From an uncultured Bacteroidales bacterium (lineage in GTDB: Bacteria; Bacteroidota; Bacteroidia; Bacteroidales; Paludibacteraceae): 64,000 nt of DNA. Below, one piece after another: positions 16,298 to 25,298 of the stretch. The DNA lies in contig CAKUUM010000004.1 of assembly GCA_934692905.1 (NCBI GenBank), positions 5,634 to 69,633 on the forward strand, written 5' to 3'. Both the position numbers and the translations under genes were made by a program. How positions within the stretch are numbered: the stretch's first letter is position 1; each line of letters starts with the position of its first letter. Below the pieces are notes generated by a model that had not been told where the DNA came from, ran no database searches, and worked only from the letters and a program-made list of their open reading frames with translations.

Positions 16298-17941
16298 TTG
16301 AAACCGATAATTTATCAGTTATTGCCGCGTACCTTTGCGAACTACAATGATACGCGGCGGCATTGTGGTACCCTGCAGGAGAACGGCTGCGGTACGCTGA
16401 ATGCCATCACCCCGCGCGCACTGCGTGCGATACGCGACCTGGGTGCCACGCATGTGTGGTACACAGGCGTGATACGCCACGCGACGGCGTGGTACAACAC
16501 CCCGTCAATAGTGAAGGGTTTGGCGGGAAGCCCCTACGCGATTACCGACTACTATGACATCGACCCCGACCTGTGCGAGGACCAAGACCGGCGCATGCAG
16601 GAGTTCGAGGCGTTGGTGGATAGGACGCACAAGGCTAACTTGCAGGTAATCATTGATTTCGTTCCCAACCATGTGGCGCGCGAATACCGCTCGACACACC
16701 GCCCGAAGGGCGTGAAAGACTTGGGCGAAAACGATAATCCGAACTGGGCGTTCTCGCCGCTGAACAACTTCTACTACCTGCCCGGGCAGCCGTTTGCGCC
16801 GCAGTTTGACGCGCAAGGGTACATGGAAAACCCTGCGCGAGCCACGGGAAACGACTGTTTTCGTGCCAATCCGACCAAGGACGACTGGTATGAGACGGTG
16901 AAGTTAAACTATGGCGTGTTCTACCAAGGCGGGGGCGAGAAGCAGTTTGACCCGATACCCGACACGTGGCATAAGATGCTGGATATCATGCTGTTCTGGG
17001 CAGGAAAGGGCATTGACGGCTTCCGTTGCGATATGGCGGAGATGGTGCCGCAGGAGTTCTGGCAGTGGAGTATCGGGCAAGTGAAGGCGCAATATCCTGA
17101 TATTCTGTATATTGCGGAGGTGTATCAGCCGTCTTTGTACCGCGACTATCTGGCGGCGGGCTTTGATTACCTGTACGACAAGGTCGGGATGTACGACTAT
17201 CTGCGCGGCGTGACGAGCAAGAACTGGCCTGTGGAGGGCATTACGCAGCAGTGGCAGCGCGTGGACGACATACGCGAGCACATGCTGTATTTCCTTGAAA
17301 ATCACGACGAACAGCGTATTGCGAGCGGTTTCTTTTGCGGGCGCGGCATGTGTGCGGAGCCGGCGATGATAGTGGCAGCCACGTTGGGAACCAATCCCGT
17401 GATGGTGTACGCTGGGCAGGAATTAGGCGAGAAAGGTATGGACGCCGAGGGCTTCTCGGGCATGGACGGCAAGTCGTCCATCTTTGATTATTGGGGGCTG
17501 ACGTCGTTGCAGGCGTGGGCGAACCACGGGAAGTTCGACGGGGCGTTGTTGGATGACGAGCAGCGCGACTTGAGGGCGTTCTATCGGCAGTTGCTGCGCG
17601 TGGCGCGGACCGAGAAAGCCATCACTATGGGCGAGATGTATGACCTCGAATATGCTCAGAATGAGGGCTTTAACAAGCACGAGCAGTTCGCGTATATCCG
17701 CAAATACAAGCACCGGTTGCTGTTGGTGGTACTTAATTTCGACGACCGTCAGGTGGATATGCAGGTGCGTATCCCGCGGGAGGCTTTCGAGCATCTCGGA
17801 CTGACGGAAATGCCGATGGCAGAGGCAACGGATTTGCTGACTGGCGAGGAGTACCGTTTCCCACTGACAGCACACACGCCCGTGTGTCTGACGCTGCCCG
17901 CATGGAAAGGGGTGATATTGAAGGTGAAGACTGCGAAATAG
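16298..17941 (+). CDS. GH13 alpha-amylase-family enzyme (TTG start)
   Basis: The family blocks are present: VIIDFVPNHVAR, GFRCDMAEM with nucleophile D245, ILYIAEVY with acid/base E274, and FLENHDEQR with D337. The C-terminal beta domain (about 440-547) carries LLLVVLNFDDR. I use TTG at 16298: the in-frame TGA at 16292 lies just upstream, the next in-frame ATG comes about 100 codons later, and the conserved IIYQLLPRTF opening directly follows. There is no signal peptide, so it acts inside the cell, probably on glycogen or malto-oligosaccharides. Exact substrate specificity is not readable. Confidence 0.88.
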   Translation: MKPIIYQLLPRTFANYNDTRRHCGTLQENGCGTLNAITPRALRAIRDLGATHVWYTGVIRHATAWYNTPSIVKGLAGSPYAITDYYDIDPDLCEDQDRRMQEFEALVDRTHKANLQVIIDFVPNHVAREYRSTHRPKGVKDLGENDNPNWAFSPLNNFYYLPGQPFAPQFDAQGYMENPARATGNDCFRANPTKDDWYETVKLNYGVFYQGGGEKQFDPIPDTWHKMLDIMLFWAGKGIDGFRCDMAEMVPQEFWQWSIGQVKAQYPDILYIAEVYQPSLYRDYLAAGFDYLYDKVGMYDYLRGVTSKNWPVEGITQQWQRVDDIREHMLYFLENHDEQRIASGFFCGRGMCAEPAMIVAATLGTNPVMVYAGQELGEKGMDAEGFSGMDGKSSIFDYWGLTSLQAWANHGKFDGALLDDEQRDLRAFYRQLLRVARTEKAITMGEMYDLEYAQNEGFNKHEQFAYIRKYKHRLLLVVLNFDDRQVDMQVRIPREAFEHLGLTEMPMAEATDLLTGEEYRFPLTAHTPVCLTLPAWKGVILKVKTAK

Positions 17942-17997
17942 CGCGGACATTTGTTGGTGGATGGTTATAGGATAGTTATAGGTTGGAGATTTGAAAG

Positions 17998-18978
17998 ATG
18001 AAGAAATGGTCGATTGATACGGAGAAAATAGGAGTCTATTTCCGATTGGTGCGCGGGGGTAACCTGCTGTTTGTGGCGATGCTGCTGTACGTGATGGAAA
18101 AGTGGGTGGCGACACCGCTGTTGCAACGGGAGATGTTCCCTGAGCAGATGCCTTGGTGGGTGCTGACACTGCTCATTCTTGCCACCATGTGCATTGCCGC
18201 GGGGGGCTATGTCATCAACGATTATTTCGACATCAAGATTGACAGAATCAACCGTCCCGACAGGCTGATAGTGCCCGACATCGTGTCGAAGAACACGGCG
18301 ATGCGCCTGTTCCAGTGCCTGACGGCTGTGGGCATGGCGATGGGAATCGCTGTGACGGTGTGGGCAAGGAGTTGGACATTGGGCCTGATATTTCTTGTCA
18401 TCCCCGGATTGTTGTGGTTTTATTCGGCGTCGTATAAGCGGCAGTTCCTCGTTGGGAATATTGTTGTGGCGTTTATGGCGGCGTTGGTGCCGCTGCTGGT
18501 CGCTTTTGCGAATGTGGATTACCTGAAGCATACGTATCCTGATGCCTTGGGGTATACGCCTATCGTTGGCGAGTTGTATATATGGACAGGTGCTTTTGCG
18601 CTGTTCGCGTTCCTCACGACGCTGGCGCGCGAGATTGTGAAGGATATGGAGGACGAAGAGGGCGACCGCGAGTACGAATGCCGCACGATGCCCATCAAGT
18701 GGGGCAAGACGGCGAGCAAGGTGGTGGTGACGGTGCTTATCGCCATTATATGCGGGCTGGTTTGCTATTTCGGGTTTGCGGTAGTGCCTTTCCCGCATGC
18801 GTGGAACACGTTGTCAACGAGGTATATCGTGTTCGGTGTGCTGGTGCCGTGCGTGTGCGAGTTGGTGCTGTTATGGTGCGCCCGTATGCCGCGTGAATAC
18901 CATAATGCCCAGGCACTTATGAAGTTTGTGATGCTGATGGGGGCGTTGTATAGTTTTGTCATTGTGCGCATGTTATGA
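17998..18978 (+). CDS. UbiA-family prenyltransferase
   Basis: This is an integral membrane protein with about eight hydrophobic helices. Both Asp-rich prenyl-diphosphate sites are present: NDYFDIKIDRINRPDR near residues 76-91 and DMEDEEGDREYE near 216-227. The sequence resembles Bacteroidota proteins annotated as geranylgeranylglycerol-phosphate geranylgeranyltransferase-like; the acceptor is not certain. Its stop overlaps the maf start by 4 nt (ATGA). Confidence 0.88.
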   Translation: MKKWSIDTEKIGVYFRLVRGGNLLFVAMLLYVMEKWVATPLLQREMFPEQMPWWVLTLLILATMCIAAGGYVINDYFDIKIDRINRPDRLIVPDIVSKNTAMRLFQCLTAVGMAMGIAVTVWARSWTLGLIFLVIPGLLWFYSASYKRQFLVGNIVVAFMAALVPLLVAFANVDYLKHTYPDALGYTPIVGELYIWTGAFALFAFLTTLAREIVKDMEDEEGDREYECRTMPIKWGKTASKVVVTVLIAIICGLVCYFGFAVVPFPHAWNTLSTRYIVFGVLVPCVCELVLLWCARMPREYHNAQALMKFVMLMGALYSFVIVRML

Positions 18979-19580
18979 ACATCATTTTAGGCAGCCAGAG
19001 TCCGCGTCGGCGCGAACTGATGAAGGGGTTGGATATTCCCTTCACCGCCATCACGATAGATGCTGACGAGTCGTACCCGAAGGACTTGCAAGGGGGAGAT
19101 ATACCCCTGTATATATCGCGCGCGAAAGCGCGCGCGTACGTGAGCAAACTGACGGAAGGGGATTTGCTAATTACCTCGGATACCATCGTGTGGCTGGACG
19201 GCGAGATGCTCGGGAAACCCCATTGGGAGGCGGAAGCCAAGCAGATGCTTGGGCGGTTGAGCGGGCATACCCATCAGGTGTTTACGGCGGTATGCTTCAC
19301 CCGTTTGGACATTGCTGCAGGGGATTCTGCGGCTCCGAAGTATATCCAAGACACATTGGTGGACAGTTCCGACGTTACGTTCCGCGAATTGACGGCGGAA
19401 GAGATTGACTACTATGTGGAGCACTATCACCCAATGGACAAGGCGGGCAGTTATGCCATTCAGGAATGGATTGGTTATGTGGGTATTACGCGCATAGAAG
19501 GGTCGCAGTACACCGTGATGGGGTTCCCGATAGAGCAAGTGTATATGTACTTGAAAACCCGAGGAATGATTAGTATTTAA
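18975..19580 (+). CDS. maf: Maf-family nucleoside triphosphate pyrophosphatase
   Basis: The N-terminal GSQSPRRRELM (6-16) is the Maf signature, and SDTIVWLDGEMLGKP holds the catalytic D69. Maf proteins hydrolyse non-canonical or modified NTPs (dTTP/UTP class most likely), so this is a house-cleaning enzyme. At 201 residues the length is typical. A GC-rich perfect inverted repeat with a GAAA loop lies in the coding sequence near 19117-19136. Start and stop are supported by the 4-nt overlap with the prenyltransferase gene. Confidence 0.93.
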   Translation: MNIILGSQSPRRRELMKGLDIPFTAITIDADESYPKDLQGGDIPLYISRAKARAYVSKLTEGDLLITSDTIVWLDGEMLGKPHWEAEAKQMLGRLSGHTHQVFTAVCFTRLDIAAGDSAAPKYIQDTLVDSSDVTFRELTAEEIDYYVEHYHPMDKAGSYAIQEWIGYVGITRIEGSQYTVMGFPIEQVYMYLKTRGMISI

Positions 19581-19592
19581 TCTGCAAAGAGG

Positions 19593-20477
19593 TTACAACT
19601 CCGTCAGCTGCACCCCATTGCAGGACACGGAGAGTCGCCATTTTACATTGAGGCGTAGCGGCACATTCTGCTCCATATGCCCTGCTGGGAAACCCGATAG
19701 CACGGGGAAGTCATATTCAGATACCGCTTTCAAGATGGTCTCTTGCACGGTACAACCCATTAGCGGGTCATCCTCACAATCAGTGAATTGCCCGACCACC
19801 AAGCCGCCTAAGTACGCCAATGCGCCGCTCATACGGAGGTTTTGCATCATGCGGTCAATATGATAGTGTCGCTCGCACACATCTTCTATGAAGAGAATAG
19901 GCGGCTCTTTACATTTGTCTATCAGGCAGTTGAGCGAATAAGGCGTGCCTTGCAGCCCATACAGCACACTCAGATTGCCTCCTATCAGTCTGCCCTCGCA
20001 TTCGCCTTCCCGCTGGCAAGGTTGGGTGGGTAGAGAGTATGTCATTTTCTCGCCTTGCAGGGCACGCCGTAGTAGGTACAAGGCAGGGTTGTCATCGGGT
20101 AGAGTAGCAATGTATTTGCACATAGAGGCGTGCAATGTGGGCACGCCATACAGACCTAAAATGCTGTGCAGCACGGTAATATCAGAGAAGCCAACCACAA
20201 GAGGCACGTGCTGATTAGGCACGCAAACCCTATCGGCTATCTGTTGCAGCCCATATCCTCCGCGGCTGCAAAGCACGATGTTAGTATCTGTCCTGCAAAG
20301 TGCATTATTGAGGTCGTCTAACCGTTCTTGCTCTGTACCGGCAAACCGACCGTGCCGTCCCCGTGCATGCGGAGCAACAGACACAGCGTATCCCCATTGC
20401 TCTAATCTGGCAGTGGCATTGTCAATCAATACGTTATCTATGGCTCCCGAGGGGGATATAATCCGAATATGCTTCAT
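19593..20477 (-). CDS. LD-carboxypeptidase (peptidase family S66)
   Basis: The S66 layout is clear: SRGGYG (71-76), nucleophile S98 in GFSDIT, E198 in FIEDV and H267 in AGHMEQN (counted from the ATG at 20477). This matches the Ser-Glu-His triad of LdcA, which trims the terminal D-Ala from murein tetrapeptides in recycling; MccF-type immunity proteins share the fold. A TTG 9 nt upstream is in frame, but the ATG is preferred. The promoter -7 box ends only about 7 nt before the ATG, so the mRNA may be almost leaderless. It is convergent with maf. Confidence 0.9.
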   Translation of the reverse strand: MKHIRIISPSGAIDNVLIDNATARLEQWGYAVSVAPHARGRHGRFAGTEQERLDDLNNALCRTDTNIVLCSRGGYGLQQIADRVCVPNQHVPLVVGFSDITVLHSILGLYGVPTLHASMCKYIATLPDDNPALYLLRRALQGEKMTYSLPTQPCQREGECEGRLIGGNLSVLYGLQGTPYSLNCLIDKCKEPPILFIEDVCERHYHIDRMMQNLRMSGALAYLGGLVVGQFTDCEDDPLMGCTVQETILKAVSEYDFPVLSGFPAGHMEQNVPLRLNVKWRLSVSCNGVQLTEL

Positions 20478-20483
20478 CGACTG

Positions 20484-20514
20484 CAAAGTTAATATATTTT
20501 TTCCGCATTGGCAA
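20484..20514 (-). promoter_or_regulatory. Promoter of the LD-carboxypeptidase gene
   Basis: On the minus strand, TTG, 20 nt, TAACTTTG. The start codon follows at 20477, leaving almost no 5' leader. Confidence 0.75.
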
Positions 20515-20616
20515 GGCTTGGAGGATATCTAACGTATGACCAACATAACTATCCTATAACAAAAACAACCGCCCAAACGTATTGGGCAGTTGCTTTTGCA
20601 GTTTCATAAGGGGCTA

Positions 20617-22128
20617 TTAGCGCATCACTTTTTTGCCGTTGATGATGTACATGCCTGTGGGCAGGTTGCTGTCATCGGTGCCAAGATAGGTACCCAGAAT
20701 GTTGTAGATGCCGAGATACCTGCTATCGCTATTATTCTTATTTTCAACATTATCCACAGCAGATTCATTGAAATAATCGAAATAATCACCAATACCTGTT
20801 TGGGCTTTATATGCTTCGAACGAACCTTCTGGGATAATGATTTCTACACTTGTCGGGGTAGGATGTTGGTTTTTCGAGGGCTCGTTAATAAGCCAAGGCA
20901 TCTGTGTGTATGTTTTCGTTTCACGAGTTTGGCAATGTGGCGGAACGATACCACGAAACTCCAATGTTTCCAACTCATCAAGAATGACAGAAATGACATC
21001 CAGACTATCCAATGTGGAAGGTAGTATCAGTTTCTTCACCGGCATCTGCCCGCCGTTCAAACCACTATGGATGCTCGAGGTTGAAATATGTTTCAGCCCT
21101 TCTGGCAATTCCAATGTGCCGGTTAGTTGTGACATGTACTGCATAGCCTGCGGTGCAATCTCTGTGATATTGCTTGGCGTGGCAAAAGTGAGAGATGTGG
21201 TGATGCTGTCATTCATAAAAGCCTTGCGCCCTAATGCCGTAACAGGGATATCAAGTTTGGTAATAGATACTTTGCCATTGGCTTCTGTGGGGATAGCGCA
21301 CACCGTCTTTGAGATAGTAGTGGGAATAACTATTGTTTCCAAACGGTATATCTTATCCGCAAGGTTGGTTGTTACTACAGCGGTTGTGTCTTTCTCTGTA
21401 TTCGTAATGATATAGAACAAATCCCCTGCGCGGAGAGTATCTGTGTTGCCGCTATTGAAACAGTCAAAATAATCCCAACCATTTTCTGCAGCATACAAAG
21501 CCTCACTACCTGCAGGGACAATCACTTTGGTTGATGTTGGAGTGTAAACAGTCGCATTGTTTGAGGTAAATGGCAACGATGGTACCAACGACTTTCCTGA
21601 GGTTAGTGCACAATGAGGAGGCACCACGGCATTGCAAATCAGGGTGTCCAAGTTGGTAACTTGCAGCGACATCACATCCAAACTATCCATAGTGGAAGGC
21701 AGAGTCAGTTTGTGCAATTTCATGTCGACATTTTTTCCTACACCTTGTATGGCAGTTAGTGGCAGATGCTTTACACCTTCAGGCAAAGCCAACTCTGTTA
21801 ATTCCATAGCACCTTGGAATGCTTGCATACCCAATGTTGTTACCTTACTCCCCTCTGCAAAAACAATGGATTTGCAAGTCGCCTTTGCAAAAGCACCTTG
21901 TAATAGCGCAGTTACATCGTATGCCTTGCCATCTTTACTTACCGACACAGGAATGACCACCGTGTCCTGTTCGTACACAAACTTATTGTCTTTACGAATC
22001 ACTGCAGCGGTCTGTGTTTCTTCGTTCAACTGATAGTAAACTCCATTCACTTGAATGGTGTCCAATGTAGCAGCCATCATACTCATCGAAAGTGCGGCTG
22101 CGCCAAAAAGAAGATAAATTTTTTTCAT
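20617..22128 (-). CDS. Secreted leucine-rich (BspA-like) surface protein with C-terminal sorting tail
   Basis: From the ATG at 22128 a signal peptide (KKIYLLFGAAALSMSMMA) is followed by two similar halves of about 230 residues. Each has LRR_5/BspA-like strands such as LGRKAFMNDSI, LTELALPEGVKHL and LILPSTLDSLDV, plus a V-PAGS/EGS-x-A-Y-x-A-x-x-G-x-x-D-Y-F-D/C motif. The last 25 residues (GTYLGTDDSNLP then GMYIINGKKVMR) closely match the tail of the amidase encoded at 42278-46081 and look like a T9SS-type C-terminal signal. A further in-frame ATG 15 nt upstream is possible. Function is unknown; a surface adhesin is likely. Confidence 0.8.
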   Translation of the reverse strand: MKKIYLLFGAAALSMSMMAATLDTIQVNGVYYQLNEETQTAAVIRKDNKFVYEQDTVVIPVSVSKDGKAYDVTALLQGAFAKATCKSIVFAEGSKVTTLGMQAFQGAMELTELALPEGVKHLPLTAIQGVGKNVDMKLHKLTLPSTMDSLDVMSLQVTNLDTLICNAVVPPHCALTSGKSLVPSLPFTSNNATVYTPTSTKVIVPAGSEALYAAENGWDYFDCFNSGNTDTLRAGDLFYIITNTEKDTTAVVTTNLADKIYRLETIVIPTTISKTVCAIPTEANGKVSITKLDIPVTALGRKAFMNDSITTSLTFATPSNITEIAPQAMQYMSQLTGTLELPEGLKHISTSSIHSGLNGGQMPVKKLILPSTLDSLDVISVILDELETLEFRGIVPPHCQTRETKTYTQMPWLINEPSKNQHPTPTSVEIIIPEGSFEAYKAQTGIGDYFDYFNESAVDNVENKNNSDSRYLGIYNILGTYLGTDDSNLPTGMYIINGKKVMR

Positions 22129-22173
22129 ATAGATATAAATCATTTGTATTTTTCCTTATTCGAATTTGAGGTG

Positions 22174-22204
22174 CAAAGTTACTATGTATATATAAGGTGT
22201 GCAA
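22174..22204 (-). promoter_or_regulatory. Promoter of the BspA-like gene
   Basis: On the minus strand, TTG, 20 nt, TAACTTTG. It is divergent from the promoter at 22236-22266, with about 31 nt between them. Confidence 0.75.
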
Positions 22205-22235
22205 TCCCTAAAAGTGGTGAATTTTGAATAAGTAG

Positions 22236-22266
22236 TTGCATATCTGCTTCAAAAGTATTAACTTTG
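22236..22266 (+). promoter_or_regulatory. Promoter of the secreted 557-aa protein
   Basis: TTG (22236-22238), 20 nt, TAACTTTG (22259-22266). The ATG used is at 22291. Confidence 0.75.
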
Positions 22267-22290
22267 CACTCCAAATATACAAGTAAGAAC

Positions 22291-23961
22291 ATGCGTAAAA
22301 ATTTATTCCTGACGACATTGTTGATGCTTGCCACGAGTTTTGCCGCGGCAAATGATATGGTGACATATCGGTGGCATTCTTCCTTATTGCCGCCCGCCGA
22401 CAATAAATGCCAATCCAATATCCATAACATCTGTAGCAACGCGGAAGGCAATGCTTTTGTGTTGGGCAATTTTGGCTCTATCAATGCCACTGATGAGACC
22501 ACTTTCCTTGGACAGACATTCACTGGTGCGGAATATGGCGTAAGTTCCAGCTACAATCTCAATCTCGTCTTTGCAAAAGTGGACTCCTTGGGCAAACCGC
22601 TTTGGACTATCCATAGTACCGAAGGCAATTTCTCAAGTGGCACTTTCTGTCCTGCTCGCGATGGCGGTGCTGTGTTGGCGGTTAAGTTCCGCCTTACCGA
22701 GAAGAATAAGCAGGATGGCGCAAAGAACCCTTACATTGCACTACAAGATGCTACTGGTAAGGTGCAAAGTCTGGAGACTACTTATCAAGGTACTAATTAT
22801 CAGCATGTTGTCCTTGTGCGTGTAGATGCCAATGGTGCCATCACTCATTTCATACCACTTTGGACCTCGCATGCTGTAGCACCTCACAACAAGGATGGCA
22901 AACCCACGCCTGACGTGGCAGACATTACTGCCATTATGGAAGATGAGGACGGCAATCTCTATCTGCAAGGCGGGCAAGCCATGGATATTGCATTGGGCAC
23001 TGATACTATCCGTGCCCGTAAGAACCCCGATTGGGATGGGAATTCTTTCTCTGATAATTGTAACTCATTCATTATCAGGACGGATGCTCAATTCCGTTAT
23101 CTGTCGCACACGACCACGGACGGCAATGTCCTTTACGACCGTTTCATGCTGGCGGCATACCACGATGGCAATATCGTCTTGGTGGGGCATGCAAAAGTGG
23201 ATAGTCTGGGCGGCACACTGCAATGGGGTAAGCAACAACTCAATCTTCGTGATCGTTGTATTGTCACTGCCCGTTTGGACCGCAACCTGGCGTGTACCCA
23301 ACTCCATGCTATTCAGCAAGTTCGCATCAACAATATGAGCGGTATGTTCAAGCAACTCGCTTGGTCGGAAGACAGCACTACCCTTTATTTCACTGGGGCA
23401 TTGAACGGCGGTTTGGTTTGGCAGGGAGATACATTGGCTTCTGGCAATATGGCACGTGGGCAAAAGAACGACGGTCTGCTTGTGCAGATAGATGCCGCCA
23501 CTGCCGAACCGCGTAATTTGGCGTTGTTGCATAGTGATATATTGAATGTTAATATAGGTGCAACTATGCTCAACGATACATTGTATATACTTAACTATCA
23601 GTTCGGTACGGATATATCATTACTTTGCTACGACAGCAAACTACAGTACCTCGGGCGTTCTGTGTTAGCCACTGGTGGAGGCAGCCTTTCCGCACTGGGT
23701 ATTGCCCGTTGCAATCGCCAACTTTGGATTGGAATGCGTTCTCGCGGAGGAATTGATTTCAACGTGGGCAGTGAGACTATTGCATATACGCCGCTCTGGT
23801 ATGCTACGTTATCGGGCTGGCAATTGAATGGTGGCGTTTCGTCGGGTATTAGCACCCCGTCCGCCAATACCACTGGCAAATCCAGGAAGGTTATCATCGA
23901 TGGCAAACTCTATATCCGTCGTGGTAGCCAACTCTTCAACGCCCTCGGGCAACCGCTTTAA
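22291..23961 (+). CDS. Secreted beta-propeller-like protein with C-terminal tail
   Basis: I start at the ATG at 22291, which begins a signal peptide (RKNLFLTTLLMLATSFAAA). The rest is a beta-rich extracellular protein with repeating strand pairs such as GNAFVLGNFGS, GNLYLQGGQAMDIALG, GNIVLVGHAKVDS and TTLYFTGALNGGLVW, suggesting a propeller. The end, RKVIIDGKLYIRRGSQLFNALGQ split by few residues, resembles the Bacteroidales C-terminal surface-sorting tails (K-x-I-x-D/N-G-x-L-Y-I-x-R-x-G). No catalytic motif is seen. It is divergent from the BspA-like gene; the two may share regulation. Confidence 0.75.
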   Translation: MRKNLFLTTLLMLATSFAAANDMVTYRWHSSLLPPADNKCQSNIHNICSNAEGNAFVLGNFGSINATDETTFLGQTFTGAEYGVSSSYNLNLVFAKVDSLGKPLWTIHSTEGNFSSGTFCPARDGGAVLAVKFRLTEKNKQDGAKNPYIALQDATGKVQSLETTYQGTNYQHVVLVRVDANGAITHFIPLWTSHAVAPHNKDGKPTPDVADITAIMEDEDGNLYLQGGQAMDIALGTDTIRARKNPDWDGNSFSDNCNSFIIRTDAQFRYLSHTTTDGNVLYDRFMLAAYHDGNIVLVGHAKVDSLGGTLQWGKQQLNLRDRCIVTARLDRNLACTQLHAIQQVRINNMSGMFKQLAWSEDSTTLYFTGALNGGLVWQGDTLASGNMARGQKNDGLLVQIDAATAEPRNLALLHSDILNVNIGATMLNDTLYILNYQFGTDISLLCYDSKLQYLGRSVLATGGGSLSALGIARCNRQLWIGMRSRGGIDFNVGSETIAYTPLWYATLSGWQLNGGVSSGISTPSANTTGKSRKVIIDGKLYIRRGSQLFNALGQPL

Positions 23962-23987
23962 TGGGCTCAAAATTACAAAATAAACTC

Positions 23988-24026
23988 AATCACAAAATAA
24001 ATCGTACATTCGTAAATCGTAAATAA
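23988..24026 (+). repeat. Leader repeat upstream of the small lipoprotein gene
   Basis: AAATCGTACATTCGTAAATC followed by GTAAATAAT leads directly into the ATG at 24028. This is the same element as at 3916, 5478 and 30584, in the same position relative to the start codon. A weaker copy (AAAATCGTAAATGGTAAATG) lies at 24571-24590 before the next gene. Confidence 0.65.
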
Positions 24027-24027
24027 T

Positions 24028-24474
24028 ATGAAAAAAATCCTGTACCTTGCAGCCTTCATCGCTGCTATGTTCTTGGCATCATGCTCCAAGACCGCGCAAA
24101 AAGCCGAAACCATCTACACGATAGATGAGGTTTACACCCAAGCCGAATCGCTTCTCGGCGACACCATCACTTTCCAAGGTGTCTGCACCCACCTTTGCAA
24201 ACACGGCGGCCGCAAGGCATTCCTCATGGGCAGTGACGAGAGCCGTATTCTCCGTGTTGAGGGCGCCAAGATGGGTAATTTCGATGCAGCCTGCATCAGC
24301 AATATCGTTCGCGTCAAGGGCGTGCTTCACGCATTTGAGGTACAACCCGAACCTGCCGTATCCGACAATCCTGCCGAGCAACACGGCACCGACGGCAATG
24401 GTTGCGAGACTGAGCAAAAGGCCATCAAGGGCTACTACGCAGAGGCTATCTCTTACCAAATCATCACTGAGTAA
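24028..24474 (+). CDS. Small lipoprotein, probable OB-fold
   Basis: A lipobox (FLASC, Cys19) makes it a lipoprotein. The mature part of about 130 residues has beta-strands DTITFQGVCTHLC, KAFLMGSDESRILRV and NIVRVKGVLHAFEV, the order expected of an OB-fold of the kind seen in small periplasmic proteins. Two Cys in CTHLCKHGG and one each in AACIS and NGCETE could bind metal or form disulfides. Function is unknown. It precedes the PepSY-type protein gene by 133 nt and may be co-transcribed. Confidence 0.75.
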   Translation: MKKILYLAAFIAAMFLASCSKTAQKAETIYTIDEVYTQAESLLGDTITFQGVCTHLCKHGGRKAFLMGSDESRILRVEGAKMGNFDAACISNIVRVKGVLHAFEVQPEPAVSDNPAEQHGTDGNGCETEQKAIKGYYAEAISYQIITE

Positions 24475-24607
24475 ATCCGTGGATGCGGATGTCTCGTCCG
24501 CGAACTGACGGAGACTATATACGATAATGCTTTGTCATGGGTGTTTAATGGTCTGTGGAGTATCGAGGCTAAAATCGTAAATGGTAAATGAACTGTAGGT
24601 AATTTGT

Positions 24608-25180
24608 ATGGAACAGCCCCTTTCTCGCGGAACACGCTTCCGCAAGTGGTGCCGCATCGCGCACCGCGAATTGAGTTATGTCTTTGCGGGCATGCTCTTG
24701 GTGTACGCCATCAGCGGCATAGCCCTCAATCATAAGAACTCGTTCAACAGCCAGTATTCTATCACGCGCACCGAGTACCAATTCGCGCCCGCCACACAGG
24801 CTACTGCCGACCGGGCGCAGATTGACGCATGGCTTTCCGCGTGCGGTGTCGCAGGGCAGGAGATACAGCACTATTTCCCCGATGCCAACACGCTCAAGGT
24901 GTTCCTGAAGGGCAATAGCAACCTCGTGGTCAACCTCTCTACGGGCAGCGCTGTCCTTGAGCAGGTCCGCAAACGCCCCATCCTCGGCAGCCTCAGCAAA
25001 CTGCACTACAACCCCGGTAAGGCATGGACATGGTTCTCCGACATTTTTGCCGGCGCTATGGTTATCATCGTACTTTCGGGCATACTGATGCTCCGCGGCA
25101 AGCACAGCCTGCTTGGCATCGGCGGCATTGAGTTCCTCATCGGCATCCTCATTCCCCTGCTGTTTATCTTCTTGTCGTAA
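24608..25180 (+). CDS. PepSY-associated transmembrane protein
   Basis: The start FRKWCRIAHRELSYVFAGMLLVYAISGIALNH is the first helix of PepSY-TM proteins with its H-R and L-x-x-I-x-G-I positions. A periplasmic loop (about 45-130) contains the PepSY-like strand NTLKVFLKGNSNLVVNLSTG. Two more helices follow (IFAGAMVIIVLSGILML and the C-terminal hydrophobic end). At 190 residues it is a short version of the family, which often works near iron-siderophore or thiol-redox functions. A perfect terminator follows. Confidence 0.8.
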   Translation: MEQPLSRGTRFRKWCRIAHRELSYVFAGMLLVYAISGIALNHKNSFNSQYSITRTEYQFAPATQATADRAQIDAWLSACGVAGQEIQHYFPDANTLKVFLKGNSNLVVNLSTGSAVLEQVRKRPILGSLSKLHYNPGKAWTWFSDIFAGAMVIIVLSGILMLRGKHSLLGIGGIEFLIGILIPLLFIFLS

Positions 25181-25203
25181 AGAGTGGTGATTTCCTGTTC
25201 TTT

Positions 25204-25240
25204 AACGAGTCTGCTTAACATTGTATAGGGCAGACTCGTT
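25204..25240 (+). terminator. Rho-independent terminator after the PepSY-type gene
   Basis: An 11-bp perfect stem (AACGAGTCTGC with its complement) has a 15-nt loop and is followed by TTGTTTG. It sits 24 nt past the stop. The remaining 58 nt up to the convergent phoH stop hold no gene. Confidence 0.8.
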
Positions 25241-25298
25241 TGTTTGTAGGGACGATGCGCCCCGTGCCCCTTTGGGCGCCATATCGTACCCCACCTTA

